64,000 nt of DNA from Eretmocerus hayati (GCA_029851415.1 CM056744.1:117894838-117958837), one strand, 5' to 3'; counted from the stretch's first letter, positions 23,880-36,690 are shown. The notes: generated from the sequence alone by a model not told the origin. A program made the numbers and translations.

Positions 23880-24900
23880 CCCCGCAAATATTCAATCCCA
23901 ATCATCGCGAGGAAGCCGATCTAGAGAGAGAACCACTTACAGTCTTCTGGAACAGACTGTTCCTCAAATGCCCATCTCGCATTCTGACCGGTAACCCTCG
24001 TCGCCCTGTTACCGGATAGCTTGCGCCAAAAGGCAACTTCGTGGGCCACAACAGTGGTTCATACGGTAGAATGATGGTGGCCCTGAAAAGGGCCGATTGG
24101 GTTTTGAGAGTTAGCCCTAAGAAAGGCTGATGACGCAGTTCGATGGCCTCGGAAGTCCGTCGTCCTTGGCGATGTTCCAGGGAGCCAATCAGGAACGGGC
24201 CGACCAGCGTGGAAGTTGCTCCTGCAATCCTCATCGAAGCCCCAAGTGTGGAAAGCGCGCCATTGGGGCCAACATCGCCTGCTCCAACGAGCGCGTCGTG
24301 GAGAGTGAGTGGCTGGTGGATCCCGTCTCCTTGGGTTGAGACTCCGATCCCTGGGGGCCGGCTAGTAGATGGCGTCGTCCATGGTTGTGCTAGGTCCGTA
24401 GAACTCGCCTCAAGCTTCCGGTTCCGTGTGGTCCTGGGTCGAGGGTGGTCTCCGACGTGAAGAAGTCCGCCCGAGCGACGTAAGAGCTCCCGCGCGCGTT
24501 AATGCCGAAGAAGCTTCAAACATCAGCCCGAGGGACAGATATGGACTGCCACTAGGTCGGAACACTCCCGAGCGCGTCAGCGCTGTAGAAGTGGACCTGG
24601 GTGTGGGTACCCGTCCGGTGGTCTCCGAGCACGTCAGTACTGTAGAAGTCCGACCGGAGAGGCCGTCGTGGAAGTTGGTTGAGGCACCGGTTTTGAAAAC
24701 ACGGGGCTCTGTTTTGGTTGCGGGCAAGGATGGACGCCAACTGCTCGGGCTTGTGGGCCACCCGAGGCTATGGTGTGGGAGAAGAGACGAGGAAGGGAAA
24801 TTGTACGCGAGGCGTGGGATTTGGTAGCTGGTAACAGCCTGCTGCACGCCGCTAGGTTGCAACTTCCACGCCGTCGGTCGGAGCCCTCGCGCGCGTGATT
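23880..24900. other. 1-kb GC-rich block with degenerate repeats
   Basis: Composition rises sharply to GC-rich between about 23.9 and 24.9 kb. Open frames of 100 to 150 codons occur on both strands and overlap, as expected for GC-rich repeats. From 24560 to 24690 there are two copies of a roughly 60-bp unit sharing GAGC(G/A)CGTCAG and CTGTAGAAGT, and looser relatives of GAAGTCCG recur from 24140 on; read on the plus strand they give Val-Glu-Val-rich peptide. It contains a histone-type stem-loop on the minus strand. It may be a mobile-element fragment or the remains of a low-complexity gene. Confidence 0.45.
24077..24101 (-). promoter_or_regulatory. Histone-type mRNA 3' stem-loop
   Basis: On the minus strand the sequence GGCCCTTTTCAGGGCC forms the 6-bp stem and 4-nt loop (TTTC) of the replication-dependent histone 3' element, with CCAATC before it and ACCATCA after it, close to the animal consensus flanks. 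A purine-rich downstream element is not evident. Upstream on the minus strand I find no histone reading frame, so this is either a remnant 3' end, a captured end, or a chance match. Confidence 0.45.
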
Positions 24901-27103
24901 GCTCTCGATCGCGATCCGTCGCAAGCTCATGTTCATGGTTACTCTCTCTGGCAGCCGTTTTCTCCCACTTATCCCCAAAACTCTTATCATAATGTGCACA
25001 CGTGTGCGTGTCGCCTTCGCGCGGCGTGATGGTCTATCTGCTCTGTCCCAGTTTCGAAAATAATTCTCCCACCACCGATACATGCATGTGAATAATGAAT
25101 TCAACCCACGAGGGCAGCTCTCATAAGTAGCTATGCTATCAATTTCTAGTCACTGATACAAAAAAGAGAAGGATCAGCAACGTGGTGGCTCTTTTAGTAC
25201 ATATTCGTAAAACTGAGGTCAACTCGATTTGATAGTAAGTACGGTAAAGCTCATCTGTGAAAAATTTTGGTCTTACACACCACGATCAGGAAACGTCGAA
25301 TTTTGGAACCTGGAATTGAATTGTGGACCCTCAGCATGGCCCCGATAGTCATTTTCTCACGGTATCTTCAAACTTTTCTCAGTTGACGGTGATGAAGATG
25401 CTTGAAAATTTTAACTGGAGCTCAGAACTTTGGCTGTTATTGAACTTGTCAAGGACTTCTGATTCTTGCAGCATGGGTTGGAGGGTGTCAGATCCAAGAT
25501 GACGCCCATTCTTCTGAAATTAGATATAATTTAGTCTCCAAAAAGTGCCCAATGATTGTAGTGATTGTGGCCCTTCCCTAAAAGAATTAGTCCATGGATA
25601 TTTCCAAACGTCATTTGCCACTCACAAGTTTTTTTTTTAATTTCCCAGCGTGTTAATAGAAGAAAATTCCCTTGAAGTTACATCCAACAATACTTCCAAT
25701 ACTGAAAACGATCATAGAATTATTCGGGTGAAAATGATTGTCAAGATGACTCATGATAAACTTTTTCAATACTTTATGGTCAAAATGAAGGATCTATTGA
25801 TAGTCATAGAATCAGCAGAGAGTGGTACAATCGTAGTATTCACAAATGAAAATTGACAAAACGAATCCTCTACGGAACAGACGAGCACTTCTCATTGCGA
25901 GAAAGAATCAGAAATCAATCTCAAAACCATTCGTGACGAGTTGTTCTCCGAATCTCCCTGGAAAGCATTACGGAAGTCTGGAATCACCCAACCATCAGTT
26001 CTCACTCGACCCCCCGGAGCAACATATCGATAAAATTCGTCAAATCATGCTCCCCAGTACAATGTAACCATATCTCGCAAACTCACTACTCTGATTTTTC
26101 GTATATCTGCTGAATTGTGTAGGAGGGTAAGATTTTGGTGTGACTATGTTCTTCGTCCCCCCAAAAAAAAGTTGTATCCCTCTCATCTCTACATCAGATG
26201 GATACGTCACAAAAATACGCGTGTCACGACACGAGCAAAGCAGTATCCGTTAGTATATACACTCGTTTGATCGCTATTGAAAATGCTGACTCAGCAGCTT
26301 GAAATCAATCAAGACACACGCGTGTGTTTTTCGCCTCGTTGGCTCAAACTTTGCTGCTGTTCCTGTCAAAATTATAATACGGTTCAGCGAACGTCTGCTA
26401 TCTACGATGGACAACTTGCACAAATACATACATTGCTGTGTTAGTATCTAGGCTAGCGTTAATAATGCGTGTAGCATAGTTTGCGAATTCAGAAATAATG
26501 GTTAAGGGTGGGTAGATAGAGTGGGGGAGGGGGGTATATTTGCCTTGTAATGTTACCATGGTATTGATAGTGCAGTGTTTGGATTTGACGTGACTGTTTG
26601 CTCGGTTTTGATTTGAGACTGTTCTATTGGTTTCTTTGGACAATCTGCAAATGATTGGTGTTGGATATTTATTGGGATAGCATAATATATGTAGTCAGGA
26701 TTTGTTTCTGTGGTTATTTACTGTATTTGGGGTTGACCTGGGTTGAGGTACTATAAGGAAATTTTTTTCAACTGTTCTCCTGCATTTTCCTCTGATTACC
26801 TAATGGGTTCTGAAGGATCACAACTTTGCTCTAGGGTGAAGGTTTCATTGTAAATGTTCAGTAAACTGGATAAGGACCCCTTTCAACCTGTTTGTCACGG
26901 ATGTTGATGGGATCATCAAAAAAAGTTGCAGAAATTTTGAGAATTTTTGAAGAATCCTGTAATCATTCATGAGTTTATCATCCAAAAGAAGTAAAAAAAA
27001 AATGATAGATTAATGGAAAACGCAAAATTGCTAGACTCCTCAATTTTCTCATTTCTAACATTATGATATCCTTGTCAAATAGAACTCCTTTTGGATAATG
27101 ACT
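24901..27103. other. No gene seen
   Basis: Mixed AT-rich sequence. Frames at 25650-25856 and 25846-26067 are short and have no supporting splice or start context. No inverted repeat found. Confidence 0.4.
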
Positions 27104-27520
27104 CTAGTAAAAATAAGTGCTTCATGATCATATATGAACATGTTCCCGGCCGGACTGTGGTCATACATGACCACCTATGACCACGTGGCCGGAGTCATAG
27201 GTCGTCATTGGTCTCCATACTTGATCCTAGGAATTCATGTTGTAAATGAAGCACTTCATTGCCAACTCGAAATGTTTCTCAATCCGAAGCTTCGAAATAA
27301 GCGCGCTTGGGGCTCCAACTGCTAGACCTCCATCCGATATTGAAAATGTCATGTACTACCACTTGATTACAATACCCTACGGCCATGTACGAGTTGGCTT
27401 TTTCTACCTATGACTAAACATGGAGATATAATATTTTCTGAGGTCATAGGTGGTCATAGATGATCACAGTTCAGCTGGGAACATGTTCATATATGATCAT
27501 GAGGCACTTATTTTTACTAG
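27104..27520. mobile_element. Foldback element G2, TA-flanked
   Basis: Ends read CTAGTAAAAATAAGTGC (27104-27120) and GCACTTATTTTTACTAG (27504-27520), a perfect 17-bp terminal inverted repeat, with arms continuing through ATGATCATATATGAACATG and its complement. TA dinucleotides at both outer edges fit a TA target-site duplication. The loop includes several copies of GGTCATAG/CTATGACC. No protein is encoded. The element at 22.9-23.4 kb belongs to the same family. Confidence 0.85.
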
Positions 27521-27726
27521 GGGAATGTTGACTTTGCAATAAAATTCATGTAGTTGAGAAGAACAGTCTTCGTTTCACATTAACTCACTTTTCATAGTGT
27601 TGAATAATCGGCATGTTTTTGAGAATCAGGAAAAGAACGTCCCATCACTACTTTACACAAATATTTTTAAACTTTTTTTTCCGGTATAGCTGAGCAAAGA
27701 GTAACCACTTGGTCTATACGCTCACG

Positions 27727-27891
27727 ATGCCGACAACGGGCTTGCTGACGGTGATGAGCGAGAAGGTGACACATGAGACATTCTATCCCAAGTCAGTTGT
27801 CGCATGTCACGATGCATTTAGGTCTCCACAAAATGAGCCAACCACGAGTCTACTGAATATTTTCGACTCCTTAACGTCTTCGAGTCTATAG
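27727..27891 (+). CDS. Possible 54-codon frame
   Basis: Starts ATG in a favourable context (A at -3) and ends TAG. Third positions are noticeably GC-richer than the AT-rich background over the first 20 codons (MPTTGLLTVMSEKVTHE). A pyrimidine-rich run followed by CCGGTATAG lies about 40 bases upstream and could be a splice acceptor, after which an in-frame TGA separates any upstream exon. No family is recognised, and the frame may be chance. Confidence 0.25.
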   Translation: MPTTGLLTVMSEKVTHETFYPKSVVACHDAFRSPQNEPTTSLLNIFDSLTSSSL

Positions 27892-30800
27892 TTTGTGACA
27901 CGAAAGAGAAGATGATTAATGACCTTCTGGGATTTTCCATCGCTAAGACTCGTATGCTTACTATGAAGAAAGGAGCATCTTCAAATCGAAGCATGTTTCT
28001 TTTTTTGTTTTTTTTAAACAGAAGTCTTCCCTTTGTCCCAACTACAATCCCACAAATAACAATCAATCATCAGTCGAGAGATCAATATATCTAAACGATG
28101 ATTCATCAGATCCATTGTATCAATCTCTCTTAACCTCAAAATCATCAAACTGATTCCATCATCACAAACCACTCGATATACCAGAACCAAGAATCAAAAG
28201 GGAGTTAGGCAATTTTCACAACAACACAAATCTCACATAACCCTCAATAACTTTTCCCACAGTAGCATTCCACCCATCGGTCTATAGACACGCATTCTAC
28301 AACCCTTCCGGATCAAATGTCAATCCGCAATCGCAATACCCTCATACTCGCCGTTCATATCAGACTCTTCAACAAGCAATCAATTTCACCAGCGTTGCCA
28401 TACCATCATATATATATATATATACATTTTTATCTTTCGAGATATCTGCGCATCGATGCAATGACATATGCCTGAGTGCACTCATATATATCCCCAGGAA
28501 TCCAAATATCAATCACAACCCTTTCTCCCTTCACATGCATCTTTCTTCCACCTCACCGAAATAATCAACGCCCCAATACACACACAAACATGCACACACT
28601 GAAAACCCAAAACTCATCCGATTTCAGTTTAGGATTCTGTCTATACATAGATCTTTTCCGATATTGCACCAGTACACCGGAATAAAAAGCTTGCAATCAC
28701 GGTGAAGAAAGAGTTACGTTGGTACCCCCCCCCTGTATGTATGTATGTATGTGTACAACAAAAGTGATAAAAATCGTCCAATCGGTAAACCTATACACAT
28801 ATACTATAGAGGTGTGCCCATTGCCCGCGGGCGGCATCTTTGTTCCCCATAGCCTATTTTGCGCGAGAAAACTGTTTTCCCACTCTATGTATATTGTATA
28901 TACATGTGTTATATGTATGTATGAAGGGGTTATGTAGTACACACCTTTGGCCCGCCCGTATAGCTTGAAAATTGAAACGCCCCGTGATGCGATCGTAGAC
29001 GGAGATTCCGTCGGTGCATACATATATATATATATATATATATATGTGGGCATAGGATATAGAAAGACCCTGAGGGGTACATAGATATATATTTGTATGG
29101 TACAGATTTTCAAAGACTATGTACGAGCTGTTGACTTCATGGATAGACATGGGCTTTGATGAGGGGCGCCTGCACTGGGGGCTTTTGGTTCGGACATAGC
29201 GCCGCATCAGACGTCTCTTTTGTTAAGGTTTGTGGAACGATGTAGTACGGTGATTTTGAACGATGAAGATGATGGGTGGCTCTTTGTGTGGGTAAAAGGA
29301 TTTTTGGAGAGATTGTGAGATATCGATCAACGTGTTCTATTATTGCTGTTTTATTATTCAATGGTTGGGGTTGGTTTGGAGGTTAGGGTATGCTGTGATT
29401 AGTGGATGCAAGTTATTTGACTGGAGTCACATTTCTTTACTGGATTGGGGCGGTTCACGGTGAAATTGTAGATGGGATATACGGCAGGGGGGGTTATTTG
29501 GAGTGCCGTGATATCGATAACCTTGGGTTAGGTTTGTTGAGTGAGAATCAGAAGACAAACAAATAAGCGCGATAAGGCGCATTGTAATAGTTTCGAGGTT
29601 ACTATTCCGGCAGTATCTCATGTCGGATAGTTGACCCAAAATACATTTCGGATTAGGAAAGATCATAGACTATTTTTAGAAACCGAGGAGAAAATTCTTT
29701 ATTTACGAATTACTGATCCCGGTGATGACCATTACTGAGATTTTCTATGAAAATATCTATTTGAGTTGTTCCAGGATGATGAGCCTTTGGCCAAATCATT
29801 AATGAATTCATAATCTCTTCAGATCCGACTCCATTATCTCAAAAATTGGGGCAGAATAGAATTCGGTCTTTCCATGGATAACGTTTACATCTTGAGCTGA
29901 TTGTTACGCTCATCGTACTAACCTTTCTCGTCATAGATCACTCTTGAAATTTCTCTAGAGAATCTGTGAATGCTGATACGATCAGGCATGATTTCCGAGT
30001 CTGGGCCTCCGCTCTTGAAAGTTTTGAATTATCAAAATTTACTCAAATTCTGGTTACAAAGGTTGTACAGTTTACAAATACCAGCTGTTGTGCAATGCTC
30101 AGATTCTTGAACGCATCGAATTTTATAAGTTCTAAGAATTTAAAAATTAAACTCTGTATGAATTCACTTCCACATTTCTATCGATGTTTTCCTTCCAGAA
30201 CTATCACTCACATTGAAAATCGTACAGAAGCTGTAAAGTACTACGATGAGGATTCTACAAGCATCAACTTTCGTCCTGATCAAGTACACCAATTCAGTTT
30301 TAAAATAGACGAGAAGTGGTGGAAGAATACAGATATCTCTCACTTCCACTCAACTCTTGGCCTCTATTTGAATCTAAAGCCACGTAAACCCCAATTCTAA
30401 ACTTCCAGCTCATCTCTCAACTTTGAAGTGAACTTTCCTTCTCTCTCGTGCTTGCGGTAATTGAAGTATGGTAATGCGCTATCTATACCGAACAAAGTCG
30501 TTCCCAAACTTGGAATCAAGACTTCATATAGAATTGCGGTTAAATGGTATTTGCTCTTCTCTGAAGTACTTGATTCTATCCTGGCCTCGGTTTCTGTTCA
30601 AATCTGAAAATCCTAAACTTGAAATGAGCACAGGGGGGGGGAAGCCAATTCTGCTGCTTCCTAGATATTTTAACTACAGACCAAAATTCACTCATTGTCA
30701 GTTTAGCTGCAGGGTGTACAATATTTGATGATGATCTATCTTAAGTAACACTGTTTCTCATTATTAGTTCGAAAATAAATCGTCTTTCACAATGGCTCTG

Positions 30801-33800
30801 ATTCTTACATCCGAATTTCCAGACCGTGAAAAGACCTCCAGACAAGGTTCTCGGAATTTTAATTCTGTCTGTCTGAATTCGAAAGCAAAAAAGTTCATGT
30901 CATGATGTACGATCTACTCATAATTCCATTCATCATCCAGACAAAAATTGTTCATTATTCGCAAGATTGAATTGAGCTTCATTGAGCTTGGCTCATTTAT
31001 TTGATGAATCACTCGTTAGCACTTCATTCAACGCGCTTCTTTTGAGCATTGAGCGAGCCAGATCAGACCACTCTAGTGTCTTAATGTTTGAAAGTGAAAG
31101 AAATTTTATTGCCACCACACGATGATAGGATATCGCACAATTTTTTTCAAAGCGTCGTGTTCAGGAGATATAGTTTGAGTGATCATCTACACGATTAGAT
31201 TATCATTTGATCGCAGTCGAACATTGACCATCAGTAAAAATAATTCTGATGAAAGTATGAGTTAGATGACTGGTATTCTTATAAATAAACAAATCGAATT
31301 TTTTTCTGTTGACTATAGACCATTCAGTCTATTTCATCCTCTATCTGAGCTTTTATGGAAATTAAATGTGGTTTTTCAACTTGTCTTTGAACACGGCTCT
31401 CAAATCGAATCCACTCAGACTACATTTTCATACTGTGCATGAAATAAAATGACACAGTTTTTATATATTGTGTTGCCAATCTGATAAACCCAAAACGAGT
31501 ACATCCATTTGGTTGTACAAAAACAAATCATACTCGCTGGTGACATACCACAACGTCTGCAGATTTTACTTCGGGAAAAAGATAGGAAAATCCATTTCCC
31601 TTGCTGGCACTATCTCCTGGCCTCATTTTTATGCTATTCAATGTACCATCCCACATTATACATATGGAAATTTACATAAAAGTCTGCCGTATATTTCTCT
31701 TTGAATGACAGTATTCTGTGATGGACATTCGAGGGAAGATCGGTGGTTTTGGTATTGTGTAGAATTTTTCTTGGGAACACAATATCCACATATTCTCAGA
31801 AGACCCTAGAAAAGAATCATCAAGAATTCTCTTTACTCTTATTGTACTATATTCTTCAATACAGTTGTGATTCATAGAGAATGTAGAAGTGACTCCTCTA
31901 ATCGAAATTTTCTTATTTTTTTCTAGGTGAGGTGGAGTACTTTTTGATGCCTATGATACCTTCGCTACTGATCAAGTGAGTTTCTCCTCTTGCTAGTGAT
32001 GGATAGATTTGATTTTTAAAATGGTATGCATCGGGTAGAACAATGACAATGTTGGACCAACAAACCCGTTTGTATTTCATATTTTACGATTGAACAAGAC
32101 TCTCATCTACACACATTTTGGTGGCTCCAATCCGACCCTATCATACATTGATAAATGGTGATGAAATTTTCATCATCATGACGTGTTCACAAAAAAGAAT
32201 ATTTCTCCTCCGTTTCGCGGATCCCGGAATTCATTAGAACGATAATGTGGTCATATAGAATTTCACTAGCAACTTCACTCTTCAGAAGAGTGATGCTTAC
32301 TATTTGTTAATTCAGATGTGTTTGAATGAAGTTATTTCAATATAAACTTGATTTAGGATCGAGCTATCTATACTCAAAATTTTCAACACAAATCCCAACA
32401 CAATAGGTTCAGACCTTCAAATTCATGTTTTTTCATGTCACGCGGTTTGTTATCATCTATTTCATCAAATTTCAAGGTATTTCAGCTCATTCCAAACATG
32501 TGATGAAACTTTTCTGATGGAATGAAACATTTTTTAGAGTGTTGTGATAGCCACAGTAACAGGCTCCATCCGAAGTAATGTGTGTGTGCGCGCGCAGATG
32601 TTCATGTGTGGAGTCCAAATGAACTCCATGTGACCTAAGAGGATCAAATATTAACTCGAAATCTTTCTCATAAGATTTTCATCCCATGTGATCAAAATAT
32701 CGTCTAACATTTTTTTCATGAATGATTTACATAATTGATCTCATTTGATTTAAACCCATAATGGCACAAATACCTTCACACGACGTGAATTAAATTACAA
32801 GGTGCAAAAATGTTCACATCAAAACACACCCTCACATAACCTCTCACTCGCAAGCTCCCCACTGTTTACCACACATTCACATACTAATTCACATCACACC
32901 TACAACATGGAAACGAGGGAGTCAGCCCTGAATGAGAAAACCCCAACTTTGGACGGGTCAATTCATCCAAAGTATCACAGAGTCCTATTCGCGTCGCGTG
33001 CCTCACGCTTGTACAAAAATATCACGCCACATCGCACAGCACGAAGCTCACACTCACTCTTTCTCTTTGGCTTCCGATGAAAAATTCATCCTATAGCGAT
33101 AACTGCAAGAGTGCATTTTTCATGCGCGTAACGGGTCTATAGAAAAGGGTGCTTGCGACATAGAAGCAATGCAAACCCCATTTTATCCGTCGCTAATATC
33201 CGGTACGGTCGACGATATAATACGGGAACCTCTACCTCGGGGACATTTTTTTTTGGTGTTTTCAATGGAACTTGGTGAGAGTGAGTTTGGTTTGAGATTT
33301 GGAGACGAGGTCCCTCGAGGCAGATAAGAATTCTGTTGGCTGGGCCGAAATGATGACTCCTGTGTCTCTGCAAACATGAGAATCTTTTGTTTTGTGGTGG
33401 ATTTGAAGTGGGTTTGGGATTTTTATTTATGTTTGGATGCGTGGACTGGCAGCTGGGGAGGTTTTTCGTGTGAGATATAAATTTGATGGTTTGAGGTGGA
33501 TGTGTGGGTAGTGTGTGGTACTGCAAGCTCGATAAAATCTCTGAATCAAAATTTGGAATCTGCAACCTTCTCATTCATGCGAGTTTTCCAGATAGATTAT
33601 CAGGTTTATCGTATGTTTGGATTTCCTAGGTTACATTTTTCGTAAGGTCACTGGTTTACAAATTGATAATCACACTAGGAAATTCAATTATAGTGAGATG
33701 AGAAGCAATAAAACGGTACTTCATGAACAAAATGAGAAAGGACTGTTTCAAAGGTGAATTAATAAAAATAATGTTGGTCAAAAGCGATCGCGTGGGTTAG

Positions 33801-33860
33801 TGATTATCTTGGTGACTACATATGAGCTTGGGGAAGTGAATATTTACATCCTTCAATTAA
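27892..33860. other. Long stretch without a supported gene
   Basis: About 6 kb of AT-rich DNA with TA tracts at about 28408-28424 and 29021-29045, and ATGT repeats at about 28735-28752. The longest frame, 29966-30400 on the plus strand (144 codons), has AT-rich codons and no recognisable motif. A moderately CpG-rich patch lies at about 32.98-33.24 kb. It reads as intron or intergenic sequence. Confidence 0.4.
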
Positions 33861-34190
33861 ATGACTCGTCACTCTCATGGCATCAATCTAGTGGATCAAA
33901 CGATCCGAGAAGTATTCAATATCCGCATCTATTCTGTTCTTCAAACTTTTATAAACAGTGAAGAAAGCATGGTAACCACAATTTCTCCGCCATTTTTGCA
34001 CAATATAATATTTTGTCATCGAATGAATTCTTCCAGCTTACAACAGAGTGGCGATGAGTTTATCGAATTACAGAATTATGGAGGTTTTCCGGTTCATTAT
34101 CGATTTGACTGTCTTATGAGCGGATCCGAAACTAAATTAAAAATCCGAAAAAATTACAAATTACTGATCACACGTGAGAATAAATGGTAG
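33861..34190 (+). CDS. Weak candidate frame of 109 codons
   Basis: Opens with ATG and closes with TAG. The C-terminal half is fairly protein-like in composition (GDEFIELQNYGGF then a basic stretch KLKIRKNYKLL). Codon third positions follow the AT-rich background, no splice sites frame it, and there is no known domain. A chance frame is as likely as a gene. Confidence 0.15.
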   Translation: MTRHSHGINLVDQTIREVFNIRIYSVLQTFINSEESMVTTISPPFLHNIIFCHRMNSSSLQQSGDEFIELQNYGGFPVHYRFDCLMSGSETKLKIRKNYKLLITRENKW

Positions 34191-35274
34191 CATATCTAAG
34201 GGAAACCTTTTCAAAACTATCAACTGAACTCGTGTATTCCACCACCTGCAAAATTTTTGAAGTAAGGTCCATCAAAATTGATTTAAAATATGACAAACCG
34301 AAACTACATCGAATAAAAACAACTCCAAAGCTCCAAATACCCATCGTAGCGGAAAATCTGAGCTGGGATTAAAAAGTATCAAGAATCTCACCGGGTGCGA
34401 AAAGAAAAGATGCAAAAAAAAAATGGAAAAGAAAGTGGAAGAAGCCAGCGGCGTGATTTTCCACTTGGCGCGTTCTCATCGTTCCGCAAGAGGTGAAAGA
34501 GCTTTTCCCACCCCATTTTTGCACCCACATCTCTTTTTTTCTTCACTCATCTATATATATCACACTTTGCTGTCATTATATATAGCTACTCTATTTGATT
34601 GCGGGTGCTCACCTTGTCTCATTAGTGATTTTTCTCTTTCCGCTTGCGTCGTCGAAATTTTGCACCATGTGTGTACATGCTATAGATTTATCTGTCTAGA
34701 TTTTGTTCGTCAGGTGGCTTATGTGTATGTGTGTGGGGTGGAGTTCTGTTGGCTCACGAGATGTCTACTCAGCTGAATCTTGGCCCCGGCAATAATTCCA
34801 ACTCGGTACTGAACAATGACTGTATCCTCTCATTCTATATTTCTCGCTTTGTGTCTACCTTCGTAGTATAGCCAACGACGACGTTGCAAGCTCCCCTTCG
34901 CACACGGAAGTGAAAAAGAAACGATGTTTTCTTCCTGAGGCTATTGTTCTCTTCTTCTCGCTCTATCCTCACCCTATAACTCTTTTATTTTTTCACTCGT
35001 CTATCCTTCATTTTTTTTGACGGAGTATGAGTCCATTCGGGTTGTTTTACCGTTATTCTTGAGTGGCTTGTATTTTTTCTTATGTACTTTCTGTTTCTTG
35101 ACTTTCTTGATTGTAGACAAAAATTTTGGAGAATTTCATTGAAAGGCGAAAACCACCTTTGGCCTTCCGCTACGATTTTCTGGGTCTCATATCAGATCGT
35201 CATTTATGGGTTGTGAAAATTTGAGTTCTGAGCTTAACTACAAGATTCCGTAGTTAGATTTTAATTTTGACTCG
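34191..35274. other. No gene seen
   Basis: Pyrimidine-rich, AT-rich DNA with only short frames. Confidence 0.4.
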
Positions 35275-35443
35275 ACGGTATTTCAAAAACTGCAAGAAAA
35301 ATAAGATGGACACGTCATCCATCCCGTCGATCGGGGTAAATGTGTCCATCTGCTGCAGGTGGATAGGCACAGGTGGACACATTCACCCCGGTCGGCGGGA
35401 TAAATGTGTCCATACTGTTTTTTTGCAGTTTTTAAAATACCGT
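35275..35443. mobile_element. Small foldback H (MITE-like)
   Basis: A 169-bp element whose ends pair over about 40 bp (ACGGTATTTCAAAAACTGCA against TGCAGTTTTTAAAATACCGT, then GATGGACAC against GTGTCCAT). Inside, a second pair of inverted motifs (CCCGTCGATCGGGG and CCCCGGTCGGCGGG) is flanked by ATGTGTCCAT repeats, giving a multi-branched hairpin. It has no coding capacity. Confidence 0.85.
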
Positions 35444-36534
35444 GCCTGTTTAAACATGATGCATCAAAACATAATGATGTATTGGTATTGAAAGTTTCAG
35501 TCTTGAACTCGGCTATATGATCCCGTTGTCAGATTTCAATTTTTTATCTCACCGTTTTTCAAGAACTGAACCTTTATCCCGGTCTAGCCAAGAATTGACA
35601 GAGTCTCTTCAAAATCGTCGTTTCGAAACAAGAATCGTGCTCAAGGCCGTTCCGTAACGTGTTTTGATATCGAAAATATCATTACCGAATGCCAGATGAA
35701 ACCCAGGCAGCTCAGAATGAGTCCAAGTTATTTGTTCAGCAGATAAAAGTTTGAGCGGAGAAATTTTTTCCATAATTTTTACACTCAGTTCAACAGGAGG
35801 GAAAATACTTCAAGTTCCATTTTCATGAAATGAAACTTATGACTCGAAACTTATGGTTTCGGAATGTAGAGATTACAAGCTTCAGAATGACCTCAGATAG
35901 GTTTTTGTGTGTGCTATAGATGAGTATAGAAGCAAAAATATGATGCTGACAATCTTTTAGGGGGAAATTGTCACATTCAACCCGGGGTCCACATTCAAGC
36001 CGGGTTACGGTACTCTTGTTAGTTCTGACCGAGGGACAAAGTTCTTCTCCTGAGTCAACATAATTTTTCAAAAGCAAAATTTCACTAGTCGGTATGGATG
36101 ATACAACAGCTCTGATGCTGCGTCTTTGATCATTTGAAACATCTCATTCTTCAAATTCCATTGGAATCGGATCGTCCATACTGCGAATTAAAAGAGAAAA
36201 ATTCTTGAAAGCGAGACGTGAGTAATAGGTTAGACTCCTCATGATTTTGATAACATCGACAGTGAGTATGCAGATTTTTGAATAAATGAAATCAGACCAT
36301 TTTCGTTGATTACCACAGTTGTTCAATTGAATTTCCAGTCTAGTAGCGAGCAAGGTAAAGTAAAGTCAATGGGTCAAATTGAATAGAAAAAAAAAAAAGA
36401 ACCAGAATATAGGTTGAGTAGTTGCAAGGAACGCAAACATGCAAATACATTCGCGAAATTAGATGGAAAGCTTTGATCTCTATTAGTTTCGGATGTATCA
36501 ATACACCCAAAGAGTAAACTGGCAAAGCTAATCG
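35444..36534. other. No gene seen
   Basis: AT-rich DNA with short frames. An ATTCAA(G/C)CCGGG motif occurs twice at about 35975-36005. Confidence 0.4.
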
Positions 36535-36690
36535 GGGCGCGGCTCATTAGCGGTTTTGCATCCGTCCCAATGCATGATTAACGACTGCAACGCGGCGGAC
36601 GGATTATAATCAAAGCTGTACCTACATCGTTATCCCTCGTTTCACGCCGTCGATTTCATCCCTGCAAAACGCGATGATTTGAACTTTGTA
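36535..36690. promoter_or_regulatory. CpG-rich candidate regulatory element
   Basis: A high-complexity, CpG-rich island in AT-rich DNA: GGGGCGCGGCTCATTAGCGG, later GATTAACGACTG and CGGATTATAATCAAAG. It contains homeodomain-type ATTA cores and an ATCAAAG core like a TCF site. The clustering resembles an insect enhancer, but this is inference from composition and short motifs. Confidence 0.25.

Noticed and set aside
23902..24234. Histone coding sequence next to the stem-loop
   Set aside because: No histone fold peptide is readable in any minus-strand frame upstream of the stem-loop.
29966..30400. 144-codon frame
   Set aside because: Codons follow the AT-rich background, there is no motif, no splice context and no start context of note.
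34423..34776. 117-codon cysteine-containing frame
   Set aside because: Pyrimidine-rich low-complexity DNA gives an open frame by composition; no signal peptide pattern or splice support was convincing.
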